NCBI RefSeq assembly: GCF_040047665.1
Contig: NZ_CP157355.1
Coordinates: 124,001-188,000, forward strand
Length of the DNA stretch: 64,000 nucleotides
Direction of reading: 5' to 3'
Origin: Chitinibacter sp. FCG-7
GTDB lineage: Bacteria; Pseudomonadota; Gammaproteobacteria; Burkholderiales; Chitinibacteraceae
Positions 1 to 8,864 of this stretch are shown in pieces. Both the position numbers and the translations under genes were made by a program. Every line of letters begins with the position of its first letter. Positions within the stretch are counted from its first letter, which is position 1. The notes under the pieces are model-generated. The model had not been told where the DNA came from. It saw only the letters and a program-made list of their open reading frames with translations, and ran no database searches.

Positions 1-1
1 G

Positions 2-271
2 CAACGTCAGCGCAACGGCAATGATAACTTCTGCTGGATCCCCTTCGCCGCCACCGTCAGCATTGTGCTGCTGTCGTTCTTTGGCTTGGTCTACAGCATC
101 TTCCCGCATTTGGTGATTGACCAGCTCACCATCTGGCAAGCTGCCAGCAGCACCGAGGCATTACAGATCATGTTCTTTGGCGCAGCACTGGTACTCCCCA
201 CCATCATCGGCTACACGATTTATTCGTATCGGGTGTTCTGGGGTAAGGCGGGAGAACTGAGTTATCAGTAA
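2..271 (+). CDS. cydB: Cytochrome bd ubiquinol oxidase subunit II, C-terminal part
   Basis: The window opens inside this gene, so only the last 89 residues are visible; the reading frame is open from base 2 to the TAA at 269-271. The fragment holds two hydrophobic membrane segments with an FPHLV...LTIWQAASS loop between them, which matches the end of CydB. CydB is the second large subunit of the cytochrome bd quinol oxidase, an inner-membrane terminal oxidase with high oxygen affinity. No CydX-like small gene follows. Identification is by recognition of the C-terminal pattern. Confidence 0.85.
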   Translation, partial: QRQRNGNDNFCWIPFAATVSIVLLSFFGLVYSIFPHLVIDQLTIWQAASSTEALQIMFFGAALVLPTIIGYTIYSYRVFWGKAGELSYQ

Positions 272-282
272 TGAGAACAACA

Positions 283-324
283 AGCACTGCAAGGGCGGCC
301 GTTCCGCGTCGCCAATGCAGTGCT
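283..324. other. Inverted repeat downstream of cydB
   Basis: AGCACTGCA (283-291) pairs with TGCAGTGCT (316-324), and an inner GGCG/CGCC pair could extend the hairpin. It lies 12 bases after the cydB stop. There is no T-run on either side, so it is not a canonical intrinsic terminator; it may be a 3' stabilising hairpin or a Rho-associated end. Confidence 0.4.
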
Positions 325-433
325 AGGCAACCCCATACTTTCTGACAAGTTGCGCACATGAGACGACATCGGCGCGTAACCATCCTCACACCTAGCAGGC
401 TGGTATGATGCGGTTTTCCCGTACGCCTGAACG

Positions 434-916
434 ATGATGGATCGCGACATTACTCTGAATATCCAGCAGCAGCATCCCGATATGCGGGTGCGGTTTTTAT
501 TGTCAAAAATTCTCAAGCACCAGAGCTATTCGGAGCGAAAAAGTCGGCGTCTTAAGCGCACGACTTATGTACTGAAGTTTTCCATGCTGGCGCTGGCGGC
601 GGCGTCCACGGTGGTGCTGGGGCTAGATGCGGCGATTTTGCTGCCGTATGCCAAAAATATTGCGCTGGTACTGGGCGCGATCATGACTTTGCTGGGCGGG
701 ATTGCCAGCTTTTTGAATATAGAAGAATACTGGATGCGCAATAATGCGATTCACTTGCGGCTTAAGGGATTGCGTGACCGGCTGGTGTATCTGTCGGCGG
801 ATCTGCAGCGCATTGAAGAGGACGCACTGCAAAGCCTGATCAATGATTATCAGGCGATTACCGAGAGCAATATCAACTACTGGCATGAAGCGATTGCCGA
901 ACGCAATGTGGCGTAA
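434..916 (+). CDS. SLATT-like two-transmembrane protein
   Basis: A 160-residue protein with a basic N-terminal part (about residues 18-45), two closely spaced hydrophobic helices (about 48-70 and 74-96), then EEYWMRNNAIHLRLKGLRD and an amphipathic C-terminal helix region. This layout matches the SLATT/DUF4231 group, predicted membrane effectors usually linked to nucleotide-signalling conflict systems (family knowledge). No SMODS or SLOG partner is visible here; instead the next gene, 6 bases downstream, is a DUF1353 protein. Two in-frame ATGs stand at 434 and 437 and neither has a strong Shine-Dalgarno site. A toxic or pore-forming role is inference only. Confidence 0.65.
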   Translation: MMDRDITLNIQQQHPDMRVRFLLSKILKHQSYSERKSRRLKRTTYVLKFSMLALAAASTVVLGLDAAILLPYAKNIALVLGAIMTLLGGIASFLNIEEYWMRNNAIHLRLKGLRDRLVYLSADLQRIEEDALQSLINDYQAITESNINYWHEAIAERNVA

Positions 917-922
917 TCCGGG

Positions 923-1378
923 ATGACAGCGATTTATTACCAGCCGCGCCGCCATTATCACTACACTCTGGCGCAGCCTTGCGAATTTGATCTGGGCTGG
1001 CCGTTGCCGCAGCCGATTGAATCGCCCTTTATTTGCCTTAGTTGCGATGGCAGGCTGCGTCTGGCCGAGCGCTACGCTTGGGACGGGGCGAGCGGGCCTA
1101 TGCCTGACTTGCCCAGCATTATGCGGGCTTCATTGCTGCACGACGCGCTGTATCAGCTGATGCGCGAGGGCCATCTGGATCGCCAGCGTTTTCGCCGGCC
1201 GGCCGATCAATTGCTGCTACAGGCGTGCCGGGCTGACGGGATGAATGTGCTGCTGGCCTATTGGGTATATGCCTGCGTACGGCTGTTTGGCGAGCGCCAT
1301 GCACGCAGCAATGTGAAGACTCTCAGCAACCCGCCGCTGCACAATATCCAACAGGGTATTGCCTCAAAGAACAATTGA
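923..1378 (+). CDS. DUF1353 family protein
   Basis: A 151-residue soluble protein with the DUF1353 signature: YAWDGASGPMPDLPS, then LLHDALYQLMREG, then an R..AD motif and a C-terminal hydrophobic YWVYACVRLFG helix. The family has no firmly known function and is common in phages and accessory regions. The conserved D, HD and D residues suggest a metal or catalytic site, but that is inference. It lies 6 bases after the SLATT-like gene and is probably co-transcribed. The last residues (IQQGIASKNN) are encoded by a dispersed repeat element that covers the stop codon, so the natural C-terminus may have been altered by repeat insertion. Confidence 0.75.
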   Translation: MTAIYYQPRRHYHYTLAQPCEFDLGWPLPQPIESPFICLSCDGRLRLAERYAWDGASGPMPDLPSIMRASLLHDALYQLMREGHLDRQRFRRPADQLLLQACRADGMNVLLAYWVYACVRLFGERHARSNVKTLSNPPLHNIQQGIASKNN

Positions 1379-1407
1379 TAATTAGCCTACAAACATATAC
1401 CCAACAG
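1349..1407. repeat. Short dispersed GGGTAT/ATACCC element, copy 1
   Basis: A segment bounded by CAACAGGGTATTGCC and ATATACCCAACAG with an AT-rich centre. The same layout recurs at 24996, 26700, 31956, 57573 and 61611. This copy overlaps the end of the DUF1353 gene and lies just before the convergent methyltransferase gene. Confidence 0.5.
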
Positions 1408-1415
1408 AAAAAATA

Positions 1416-2198
1416 TCAGCGCCGTTGGCGCACGATTTCGTAAAGACAGATCGCTGCGGCGTGCCCCACATTGAGCGACTCGATCCCCACCTGCATCGGA
1501 ATCAGGATTTTAGTGTCGGCCAGCTGCGCCATCTGCGGCGAAACACCAAGACCTTCCGAGCCCATAACCAGCGCCAGATCGCCCCGCAAATCGCTGGCGT
1601 ATAAATCCTGCGCCGCCTCATCAAGCAGGCTGGCCGCAATCTTGCCGCGAAATTGCTGCGCCAGCGTGGGCAAATCGGCGTTTTCAATACAGGGCAAAAC
1701 CACCTGCGCCCCCATGCCCGCGCGCAGCACTTTGGGCGACCAGATATCGGCGCAAGCGGCCGACAACCAGACCTGATCAACGCCTGCGGCATGGGCGGTA
1801 CGCAAAATGGCGCCGACATTGCCGGGGTCTTGCACCCCGTCGAGCAAGAGGCACAGGCCATCGTGCCGTGGCACTTGCTGCGCGGGTATGGCCACCAGCG
1901 CCAGAATGCCACTGTGGCTGGGCAATTCGCTTAAGGATTCAAACAGCGCATCAGCCAGTACAAGACATTTGACACCTTGAGATTCACAGCGCGATAGTAG
2001 TGTGGTGATTTCCGGTTTTTGCGCGCCAGCGGCGGTCACAAACACCGTTTGCAGCGCCTGACCAGCGTCGAGCCAGGCTGCCAGCAAATGCGCGCCATCA
2101 AGCAAAGTCAGCCCGGATTTGCTGCGTTCGCGCCGGGACTGGCTGAGTTTCAGTGCGAGTTTGTATTGAGAATTTTGCGAAGAAGTGAGTGTTTCCAT
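1416..2198 (-). CDS. TrmH/SpoU-family RNA 2'-O-methyltransferase
   Basis: 260 residues starting at ATG 2198 (METLTSSQ); a longer reading from 2249 lacks family support. The N-terminal part (about 5-105) resembles the MRM3-like/SpoU substrate-binding domain. The SPOUT domain carries motif 1 DGVQDPGNVGAILRTA (120-135), motif 2 MGSEGLGVS and motif 3 LNVGHAAAICLYEI near the C-terminus, which form the trefoil-knot S-adenosylmethionine site. It most likely methylates a ribose in 23S rRNA, though RlmB and TsnR-type relatives cannot be separated by eye. It stands alone between the DUF1353 gene and the HDOD gene. Confidence 0.85.
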   Translation of the reverse strand: METLTSSQNSQYKLALKLSQSRRERSKSGLTLLDGAHLLAAWLDAGQALQTVFVTAAGAQKPEITTLLSRCESQGVKCLVLADALFESLSELPSHSGILALVAIPAQQVPRHDGLCLLLDGVQDPGNVGAILRTAHAAGVDQVWLSAACADIWSPKVLRAGMGAQVVLPCIENADLPTLAQQFRGKIAASLLDEAAQDLYASDLRGDLALVMGSEGLGVSPQMAQLADTKILIPMQVGIESLNVGHAAAICLYEIVRQRR

Positions 2199-2311
2199 AG
2201 TGCCCGATGTGCGGTAATCCGATGTGCAAATAAGCTGGCCTAGCGCCACCGCTTCTAGACCCAGTATTGAAAGTACCTTGGTACGATCTACGAAGCTAGA
2301 GCTAGGCAGGC

Positions 2312-3694
2312 TTATTTATGATGGCGGGCATTATGCGCCAAAGCGCGGCTGGTGAGGGTGCTGATTTGCTTGAAATGCTGATATTGATAGTCGGAAACCT
2401 GACCTGTGCTGCCCGGATCGGCGTACAGAATACCCAGCGGTTTGTCGGCGACAAAAATCGACATCGCGCAAAAGCCATCGGCCAATACCTGCTCGCGAAA
2501 CTCGCTGGGTAAGAGTGGCCGGTATTGCGCGGCATTACCTGCATTCAGCCAGATGCTGCTGGGCTTTTGCAACAAGCGGGTAAAGAGATGCATCTCCTGC
2601 AGCGAAATCACCATTTTGCGCAGTGCATCGGTATCGCGGCCCTGCACATAGCGCGAGCGCAAGGTATTTTCACCGGCCATAAACAGGGCAAAGACAATAC
2701 GCTGCATGCCCAGCCCGTCGGCAATGGCCTTGATCGTCAGCGACATCACCTGATTGGTGGGTGCGCCCTGAATACCTGCCAAATGCAGCGCCTGCATTCT
2801 TTCAACTAGGATGTCTTTTTCCACTTCTTCTGGCTCGGCCACTGCAGAAGCCGCTTTTTTCACCACCGGAACAGGCCAGTCGCCAGGCTGCATCACCAAC
2901 CAGCGCGCCGGGCTGAAAAAAGGCCCCTGCTCGCCCAGTTGCCGGGTCAGGCGCAATAAATATTTGGTCAAGGTGCGCCAGACATCGCCGACTTCCTGCC
3001 CCAGAATCAATGCCATGGTCTGCAAATGGCTGTGTAATTGCGGCTGCCACCAGCCCTGCTCAAGTAGCTCTACCGCAGCAAGCAAGGCTTTATGCAAAGC
3101 GTAGCGCGGCGTTGGCTCGGCCATAATGCCCAGCAATTCGGTAACAGCCACCGGGTACTGCCAGGCCTGCAAGAGCTGGCTAACATTAATGCCTGTACCC
3201 GCAATTCCTATGGCTGGCGCACGCGCCAGCAAGGGCAAAATTTGCTGCAAGGGCTGGAGCAAGGCCGCAATCTGCACCACATCCACTTTGGAGTCATAGC
3301 GCTGGGTGGCCAATTCATGCGCCAGCTTGCGCTGAACCCGGGCCTGAAAAACCCACTTTAGCAGTTGCGAATATTCCTGCTGCAAAGCAGGCAGCATGAC
3401 ACTTTCGACCGTGGCATGCCTGGCAAAGCGATCGAGAAACGGGACAACGCCAATGAGCAAAATAGCGCTTTCAATCGCCGCAATATCGGCGGTCAGCGCC
3501 GTTTTATTCCGATGATTGACCGTGCGCAGCAACTGGGCGGCCAGCAAAGGATCTTGCAATACCACTTCGGCGATTTCAGCCGGTTTAATCTTGTCCGCAC
3601 GGCGCACCATATGGATGATCTGGTTGCGCGAGGCCTGCAAAATCGGCAAGGGCTTGTTCAGCCAGGCTTGATATCCGGTGGCTACATCTGCCAT
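2312..3694 (-). CDS. HDOD-domain protein with C-terminal GAF-like domain
   Basis: 460 residues. The N-terminal half (about 10-250) fits an HDOD domain: LPILQASRNQIIHMVRRAD, then DPLLAAQLLRTVN and an ESAILLIGVVPFLDRF helix. It lacks clear catalytic HD pairs, as is usual for HDOD. The C-terminal part (about 300-455) looks like a GAF sensor, with FVADKPLGILYADPGS near its end. HDOD proteins act in signalling and regulation of motility or stress in proteobacteria. Its ATG overlaps the end of the methyltransferase gene by 13 bases, and both lie behind motA-motB, so it is probably the last gene of a motility-linked operon. Confidence 0.75.
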   Translation of the reverse strand: MADVATGYQAWLNKPLPILQASRNQIIHMVRRADKIKPAEIAEVVLQDPLLAAQLLRTVNHRNKTALTADIAAIESAILLIGVVPFLDRFARHATVESVMLPALQQEYSQLLKWVFQARVQRKLAHELATQRYDSKVDVVQIAALLQPLQQILPLLARAPAIGIAGTGINVSQLLQAWQYPVAVTELLGIMAEPTPRYALHKALLAAVELLEQGWWQPQLHSHLQTMALILGQEVGDVWRTLTKYLLRLTRQLGEQGPFFSPARWLVMQPGDWPVPVVKKAASAVAEPEEVEKDILVERMQALHLAGIQGAPTNQVMSLTIKAIADGLGMQRIVFALFMAGENTLRSRYVQGRDTDALRKMVISLQEMHLFTRLLQKPSSIWLNAGNAAQYRPLLPSEFREQVLADGFCAMSIFVADKPLGILYADPGSTGQVSDYQYQHFKQISTLTSRALAHNARHHK

Positions 3695-4401
3695 ATCAGT
3701 AACTTCCCGTTTTTCCAGTCGTGCAATGGTAGGGTTTGCGTGGGTTCTTGCTCATCGATCGCAAAACTATTGCTGATCAAAATCGCGCCTTCTTTCATTT
3801 CGGCCCTGGCCTTGCGCCATAAATCCGGCATTGCTGCAGGCGAGAGATAGGCGTAAATGCAATCGTAGTCGGCAAAATCAAGCGTCTGGTAATCGGCACG
3901 CAGCCAGCCAATACGCGAACCCAACGTGCATCGCCCCATCAGCCAGGGCAGCAGTGCCATTTCGACGCCAGATAATTGCAAATCCGGCCTATGCTGCGCC
4001 AGATACGCCAGCACCCGGCCGGTCCCTGCTCCTACATCGAGAAAGCGCTGCCCGGGCGGGATGATCTGCGCCAGTGCTTCCAACGCTTGCTGCTCGGATA
4101 AAAACAAGGGCACTCTGGACGCTGAAATCCGGCCGAAGATCAACCAGGTCAAAATAAAAGCGAGCAAAAACCAGTAACTATCAATCTGCAATTGCGTGGT
4201 GATAAATACAGCAGGTAAAAAAGCCAGATGAATCCACGGCCACCAGGCTTCCTCATGCCAAACGCGCGCCAGCGTAAAAGCGGCCACCGCTGCCAGGCCG
4301 ATTGAAATCGGTAAGGGCCATTGAAAATACAGACCCGCCAACAAAGGGATGACAGCGACTGCTTGAATCAGCAAGAACAAACGGGCGGGTTTGGCAAACA
4401 T
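3682..4401 (-). CDS. Membrane-anchored class I SAM-dependent methyltransferase
   Basis: 239 residues from ATG 4401 (MFAKPARLF); a GTG at 4428 directly abuts the motB stop and is an alternative start. Residues about 5-90 form three or four hydrophobic segments. They are followed by a Rossmann methyltransferase with motif I LDVGAGTGRVLAYLA and an acidic VEM at the end of strand 2. It resembles bacterial class I methyltransferases with an N-terminal membrane domain; the substrate is unknown. It sits between motB and the HDOD gene, reading in the same direction. Confidence 0.7.
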   Translation of the reverse strand: MFAKPARLFLLIQAVAVIPLLAGLYFQWPLPISIGLAAVAAFTLARVWHEEAWWPWIHLAFLPAVFITTQLQIDSYWFLLAFILTWLIFGRISASRVPLFLSEQQALEALAQIIPPGQRFLDVGAGTGRVLAYLAQHRPDLQLSGVEMALLPWLMGRCTLGSRIGWLRADYQTLDFADYDCIYAYLSPAAMPDLWRKARAEMKEGAILISNSFAIDEQEPTQTLPLHDWKNGKLLIWQM

Positions 4402-4428
4402 GGGACTGCACTTATTCTGTTGGCGCAC

Positions 4429-5322
4429 TTATTCAGCTGGAGCAGGCGCAGGCTCTACAGGCTGGGCCTCTTGCTCGCCAGCTTGCTCGCGTATATCTGT
4501 TTCAGCTTCTTTATTGAGCACTACAATGCTGATTCGGCGATTGATTGGGTTGTAGATATTGTCTTTATCGAGCGGAATAACATCGCCAAAACCATTGACC
4601 CGCAAAATCTTGCCCGGATCCAGCCCGCCTAAAATCAGTTCGCGCCGTGAAGCATTCGCCCGCTCGGAAGAGAGCTCCCAATTGGTAAACCCCGCGGCTC
4701 CACCAGCAAATTTACTACTGTCAGTATGCCCCGAGAGCGAAACGGCATTCGGCACTTCATTAAGCAGCTGGGCAATTTCTTGCAAAATGCCATGCGCGAA
4801 GTCTTCCAGCTCGGAACTGCCCGATTTGAACATCGGGCGATTCTGTTCATCGACGATCTGGATTCGCAGCCCTTCGGCGACCATATCCAGTTTGAGCTGA
4901 TTTTTATATTTGGCCAGCGTTGAGTTTTCCTTGATTTTATTATCCATCAAGGCTTCAAACTTCTGCTTGAGCGCCGAGAGGCGGCGCTTATCTTTGGCGG
5001 CTTCGGTCTGGGTTGGGGGATCACCTTTTTTGACTTGACCAGATTCTTTTGTCAGATCGTTACCACCACCCTGAATAACCGTATCGGATTCACCCGCACC
5101 AGAACCGCCTGCATTGGCAATTTTGACCGGATTGGAAAAATAATCGGAAACACCTTTTAAATTGCCTTTCGACACCGAGCCCAGCAGCCACATCAATAGA
5201 AAAAAGGCCATCATTGCCGTTACAAAGTCGGCATAGGCAATCTTCCATGCGCCACCGTGGTGGCCATGCCCGCCTTTCTTGATTTTTTTAACGACTATGG
5301 GGCGCTGGGAATCGTCGCTCAT
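4429..5322 (-). CDS. motB: Flagellar motor stator protein MotB
   Basis: 297 residues. A basic cytoplasmic N-terminus leads into one transmembrane helix, AYADFVTAMMAFFLLMWLLG. Asp32 lies at the start of this helix and matches the proton-carrying Asp of MotB. The periplasmic OmpA-like peptidoglycan-binding domain (about 150-275) contains LSGHTDSSKF and a WELSSERANASRR segment. With MotA it forms the proton-driven stator that powers flagellar rotation. A Lys-rich middle region and a Pro/Glu/Ala-rich tail (EEQEAQPVEPAPAPAE-like) flank the domain. It follows motA by 37 bases. Confidence 0.95.
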   Translation of the reverse strand: MSDDSQRPIVVKKIKKGGHGHHGGAWKIAYADFVTAMMAFFLLMWLLGSVSKGNLKGVSDYFSNPVKIANAGGSGAGESDTVIQGGGNDLTKESGQVKKGDPPTQTEAAKDKRRLSALKQKFEALMDNKIKENSTLAKYKNQLKLDMVAEGLRIQIVDEQNRPMFKSGSSELEDFAHGILQEIAQLLNEVPNAVSLSGHTDSSKFAGGAAGFTNWELSSERANASRRELILGGLDPGKILRVNGFGDVIPLDKDNIYNPINRRISIVVLNKEAETDIREQAGEQEAQPVEPAPAPAE

Positions 5323-5359
5323 TATTCATCCATCATGCAGGTAATGTTGCTTGGCTTAC

Positions 5360-6220
5360 TTACTTGCCTTTCGCATTTTTGACAAAATCTTCCAGCTCTT
5401 TAAACGATGGCCGCTCGGTTGACGACAACGCTTTCCGGCCAAATTCAACGGCCACTTGCGGCGCATAGCCATTCAGGCTGGCAAGCAAGGTAACTTTAAT
5501 GGTCTGCAAGACCTGATGCATTTCGGCATTTTTGGTTTCCAGTACCGTTGCCAAAGGCCCGACAAAACCATAGGCCAGCCAGATACCCATAAATGTACCT
5601 ACCAGAGCAGCACCAATCAGTTTGCCAAGCTCGGATGGCGGCAAATGCAAAGACCCCATTACATGCACAACGCCCATTACAGCAGCCACAATACCAAATG
5701 CGGGCAGACCATCTGCAAGCTTGGCCATTGCGGAGGCAGGCCCTTCTGCCTCATGGTGATGGGTGTCAATTTCAACATCCATCAGATTTTCAATCTCAAA
5801 CGCGTTTAAATTACCACCCACCATCAGGCGCAAATAATCGCAGATAAATTCTGTGACATGATGATCATGGGAAATTTTGGGATACTTGGAAAAAATCGGG
5901 CTGGCATGAGGGTCTTCAACATCCCCTTCAATCGACATCAAGCCTTCCTTGCGAACCTTGGCCAGCAATTCAAACAAGCAGGCAAATAAGTCCATATAAA
6001 AGGGCTTGGTATATGCGGAGCCTTTGAAAATACTAGGCAAGGCCTTTGTAAAAGCCTTCATCCCCTTGCCGCCTTGTGCCGCAATCATACCGCCAATGGC
6101 GCCACCGAAGATGATGACAATTTCAGAAGGCTGCCATAACACGCCTAGGTGACCACCATGCCATGCGTATGCCCCCAAAATGCAGGTACACATGAAAACA
6201 TAACCGAGTAATACGAACAT
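5360..6220 (-). CDS. motA: Flagellar motor stator protein MotA
   Basis: 286 residues from ATG 6220 (MFVLLGYVFM), which matches the usual MotA start; the upstream extension is not conserved. It has four transmembrane segments. The conserved stretch ADGLPAFGIVAAVMGVVHVMG carries the first functional proline near the third segment, and AALVGTFMGIWLAYGFVGPLA forms the fourth. The large cytoplasmic loop after segment 2 carries charged residues that contact FliG in known homologues. It begins the motA-motB-methyltransferase-HDOD unit. No convincing sigma-28 promoter was seen in the 94-base gap upstream. Confidence 0.95.
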   Translation of the reverse strand: MFVLLGYVFMCTCILGAYAWHGGHLGVLWQPSEIVIIFGGAIGGMIAAQGGKGMKAFTKALPSIFKGSAYTKPFYMDLFACLFELLAKVRKEGLMSIEGDVEDPHASPIFSKYPKISHDHHVTEFICDYLRLMVGGNLNAFEIENLMDVEIDTHHHEAEGPASAMAKLADGLPAFGIVAAVMGVVHVMGSLHLPPSELGKLIGAALVGTFMGIWLAYGFVGPLATVLETKNAEMHQVLQTIKVTLLASLNGYAPQVAVEFGRKALSSTERPSFKELEDFVKNAKGK

Positions 6221-6314
6221 TAGTCCGCGCCCTTTATTGGTTGCAAATAGTATGCAAAATTGAAGACACAAATCATCTTAGTGTTTGCGTAATCGACAGA
6301 CAACAAAAATCCGG

Positions 6315-6890
6315 CTAGAACAAAGTTGTTTGCATTAATGCTGCACGAACCGGTGCAAACGATGTCCGATGACACGCCGTTGCCCCTAGGGCTTTCAAAT
6401 TAGCCAAATGCAAAGCCGTGCCATAACCTTTGTGCTGTGCAAATCCGTAGCCTGGATATTGGACTTCCAACACTTGCGCTTCGGCATCTTTGGCAACCTT
6501 TGCCAATACTGAAGCCGCAGATATTTGCAGCACTTTTGCGTCGCCCTGAACAATGGCCTGAGCAGGAATATCCAGCTGGGGTATACGATTACCATCAATC
6601 AAAGCCTGATCGGCAGCGACTGACAAACCTGCTATCGCGCGCTGCATCGCCAACATAGTTGCCTGCAAAATATTAAGCCGGTCAATTTCTTCCACCGAAG
6701 CCGACGCGACACACCAGGCAATCGCGTCCCGTTTGATGCTGATGGCCAGTTGCTCGCGCTTGCTTGCACTTAGTTTTTTTGAATCTGTTAATCCTTCACA
6801 CACCCAATGCTCAGGCAAAATTACTGCCGCAGCAAAAACAGAACCAGCCAAAGGGCCACGGCCCGCCTCATCAACGCCGCAAACATGCAT
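6315..6890 (-). CDS. rnhB: Ribonuclease HII
   Basis: 191 residues from ATG 6890; a GTG at 6893 shares its first base with the lpxB stop and is an equally possible start. The sequence opens [16 protein letters not shown], the DEAGRG metal-binding motif with Asp7 and Glu8. It continues with LTDSKKLS and an [11 protein letters not shown] helix typical of RNase HII. The enzyme cuts RNA-DNA hybrids and removes misincorporated ribonucleotides. It is the last gene of the envelope cluster and directly follows lpxB, a common arrangement in proteobacteria. Confidence 0.95.
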   Translation of the reverse strand: MHVCGVDEAGRGPLAGSVFAAAVILPEHWVCEGLTDSKKLSASKREQLAISIKRDAIAWCVASASVEEIDRLNILQATMLAMQRAIAGLSVAADQALIDGNRIPQLDIPAQAIVQGDAKVLQISAASVLAKVAKDAEAQVLEVQYPGYGFAQHKGYGTALHLANLKALGATACHRTSFAPVRAALMQTTLF

Positions 6891-6892
6891 CA

Positions 6893-8068
6893 CTACACTC
6901 TCTTCTGCAAAAGGCTCTGGATTGCAGTTGCAGCACGCTCACTGGCCGAGCAGCGCATACTCAGGTGCAAGTCGGTAAATTTATCGGCAATTTTGCTTCG
7001 CAGTGCATTATCAGATAAATAATTACTGATGCTCAACGCCAGGTTTTCACTATTTGCATCGGCCTGCAGAAATTCAGGGACCAAGAACTGCTTGCTAATA
7101 ATATTGGGCAGACTGACGTAAGGCAGCAAATATTTGCGTTTAACGATTCGGTACGTCATATCGGAAACACGATATGCCACTACTGTCGGACGTTTTGCCA
7201 GCATCGACTCCAAAGCAGCCGTTCCCGAGGCCAGCAGAACGACATCTGAAGCTGTCATGGCATCATGCGAATGACCAAACATTAAACGCCAATTCAAATG
7301 CTGCGCGCCTTGCCGCCAGATTTCCTGCTCAAAAATCTGGCGCGTCTCGCGAGTAATGAAAGGCACAAGAAAAACCAGCCCTGGGTACTGCTGCTCAAGT
7401 TTGCTGCTGGTTTCAATAAACAAGGGGGCAAGAGCCTGAACTTCACGCTGGCGACTGCCCGGCAACACAGCAAGCACTTGTGCATTCTGGGCAATATTCA
7501 GGATTTCCCGGGTTTGGGCAGCATTACTCTGCACAGGCATTTGATCAGCTAATGGATGCCCAACATAAGTTGCAGGAACGCCAGCCTGCTCATAAATCGC
7601 CTTCTCAAACGGCAGAATAAGCAGGATATGATTAACGGCCGCCTTGATTTTTTTGATGCGCTCAGGACGCCAGGCCCAAATAGACGGGCTAACGTAATGA
7701 ACGGTAGGAACCCCCATCCGTTTGATTTTTCGCGCCAAACCAAGATTGAAATCAGGGGCATCGATACCAATGAACAAATCCGGTTTACTGGCTTTGCAAC
7801 TATCCACTAACCGGGCACGCAAACGCAATAAGCCGGGAAGATGCTTGATGACTTCCACAATTCCTCCGACTGAAAGCGTTTCCATCGGCTCGATTGTTTT
7901 AGCGCCAGCCGCCAGCATTTTAGGACCTGCAACGCCAATAAACTCAGCGGTGGGAAATCTTGCCTTTAGTTCTGCAATTAATGAAGATCCGAGTAAATCT
8001 CCGGATGCTTCGCCAGCTACGATTGCAATTTTTGGCCAAGAAGAGGGATTAAAATTGAATTCCGACAT
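6893..8068 (-). CDS. lpxB: Lipid-A-disaccharide synthase
   Basis: 391 residues from ATG 8068; a TTG at 8074 is less likely. It is a GT19-family glycosyltransferase. [17 protein letters not shown] stands at the N-terminus, then [18 protein letters not shown], the signature [17 protein letters not shown], and [10 protein letters not shown] later in the chain. It joins UDP-2,3-diacylglucosamine and lipid X to give the lipid A disaccharide at the inner membrane. It lies 6 bases after lpxA and overlaps the start region of rnhB. Confidence 0.97.
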   Translation of the reverse strand: MSEFNFNPSSWPKIAIVAGEASGDLLGSSLIAELKARFPTAEFIGVAGPKMLAAGAKTIEPMETLSVGGIVEVIKHLPGLLRLRARLVDSCKASKPDLFIGIDAPDFNLGLARKIKRMGVPTVHYVSPSIWAWRPERIKKIKAAVNHILLILPFEKAIYEQAGVPATYVGHPLADQMPVQSNAAQTREILNIAQNAQVLAVLPGSRQREVQALAPLFIETSSKLEQQYPGLVFLVPFITRETRQIFEQEIWRQGAQHLNWRLMFGHSHDAMTASDVVLLASGTAALESMLAKRPTVVAYRVSDMTYRIVKRKYLLPYVSLPNIISKQFLVPEFLQADANSENLALSISNYLSDNALRSKIADKFTDLHLSMRCSASERAATAIQSLLQKRV

Positions 8069-8074
8069 TAGCAA

Positions 8075-8851
8075 TTAGCGAACAATGCCACGGGTAGAGA
8101 GAGCGAAAAACCGAACAAAGGCCATCAAGGCTACATTTGATTGTGCTTGCTCTTGAATTTGAGCAACGGCGTCATCGTAGGAAATACCAGAACGATACAA
8201 CAATCGATAAGCTGATTTAACCGCTTTGATATCTTGCTCATTAAAACCTCGACGCTTCATTCCTTCGGCATTAAACCCGCGAGCAATCGCCCTGTTTCCT
8301 TCGCACATCACAAATGGCGGTAAATCTTGAACGATAATTGAACCGCCCCCAGCCATTGCATGCTCACCAATTGTGCAAAATTGGTGCACCGCAGTTAAAC
8401 CACCCAGAATGGCATAATCACCTACCGTGACATGACCTGCCAAAGTGGCACTATTAGCCAGAATAACATGGTTACCCAACACACAGTCATGCGCAATATG
8501 CGCGTAGGCCATAATCCAGTTATCATCGCCAACACGGGTTATACCGTTATCTTGTGCAGTGCCTGTTGATACAGTGACATTATGAAAAAAAGTATTGCCA
8601 TGACCAATCTCAAGCAGAGTTGGTTCATTCGCATACTTTTTATCCTGAGGGTCACAGCCAATCGCGCAGTAAGGATAAAACCGGTTATTTTTGCCGATTT
8701 TTGTATTGCCAGTAATCACACAATGCGAATCAATCACAGTCCCGGCGTCAATTTGCACCTTCGGACCAATAATCGAAAATGGCCCGACACTGACATCCTC
8801 GGCTAAAACAGCTTTTGGATCGATAATCGCACTAGGGTGAATATTTGCCAT
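8075..8851 (-). CDS. lpxA: UDP-N-acetylglucosamine acyltransferase
   Basis: 258 residues from ATG 8851 (MANIHPSAIIDPKAVL), preceded by an AGGAA site. The N-terminal two thirds is a left-handed beta helix of hexapeptide repeats (for example IIDPKAVLAEDVSVGPFSII). The tail is helical, with MKRRGFNEQDIKAVKSAYR. The catalytic His lies in the MAYAHIAHDCVLGNHV stretch. It carries out the first step of lipid A synthesis, transferring a 3-hydroxyacyl chain from ACP to UDP-GlcNAc. It overlaps no gene but lies 13 bases from fabZ. Confidence 0.97.
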   Translation of the reverse strand: MANIHPSAIIDPKAVLAEDVSVGPFSIIGPKVQIDAGTVIDSHCVITGNTKIGKNNRFYPYCAIGCDPQDKKYANEPTLLEIGHGNTFFHNVTVSTGTAQDNGITRVGDDNWIMAYAHIAHDCVLGNHVILANSATLAGHVTVGDYAILGGLTAVHQFCTIGEHAMAGGGSIIVQDLPPFVMCEGNRAIARGFNAEGMKRRGFNEQDIKAVKSAYRLLYRSGISYDDAVAQIQEQAQSNVALMAFVRFFALSTRGIVR

Positions 8852-8864
8852 CAGTAAATTCCTG

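Noticed and set aside
272..433. Possible cydX after cydB
   Set aside because: The only short frame here (MRTTSTARAAVPRR...) is basic and lacks the single membrane helix of CydX.
6221..6314. Sigma-28 promoter before motA
   Set aside because: GTCGATTA resembles a -10 of the class, but no TAAA-type -35 stands at the right distance.
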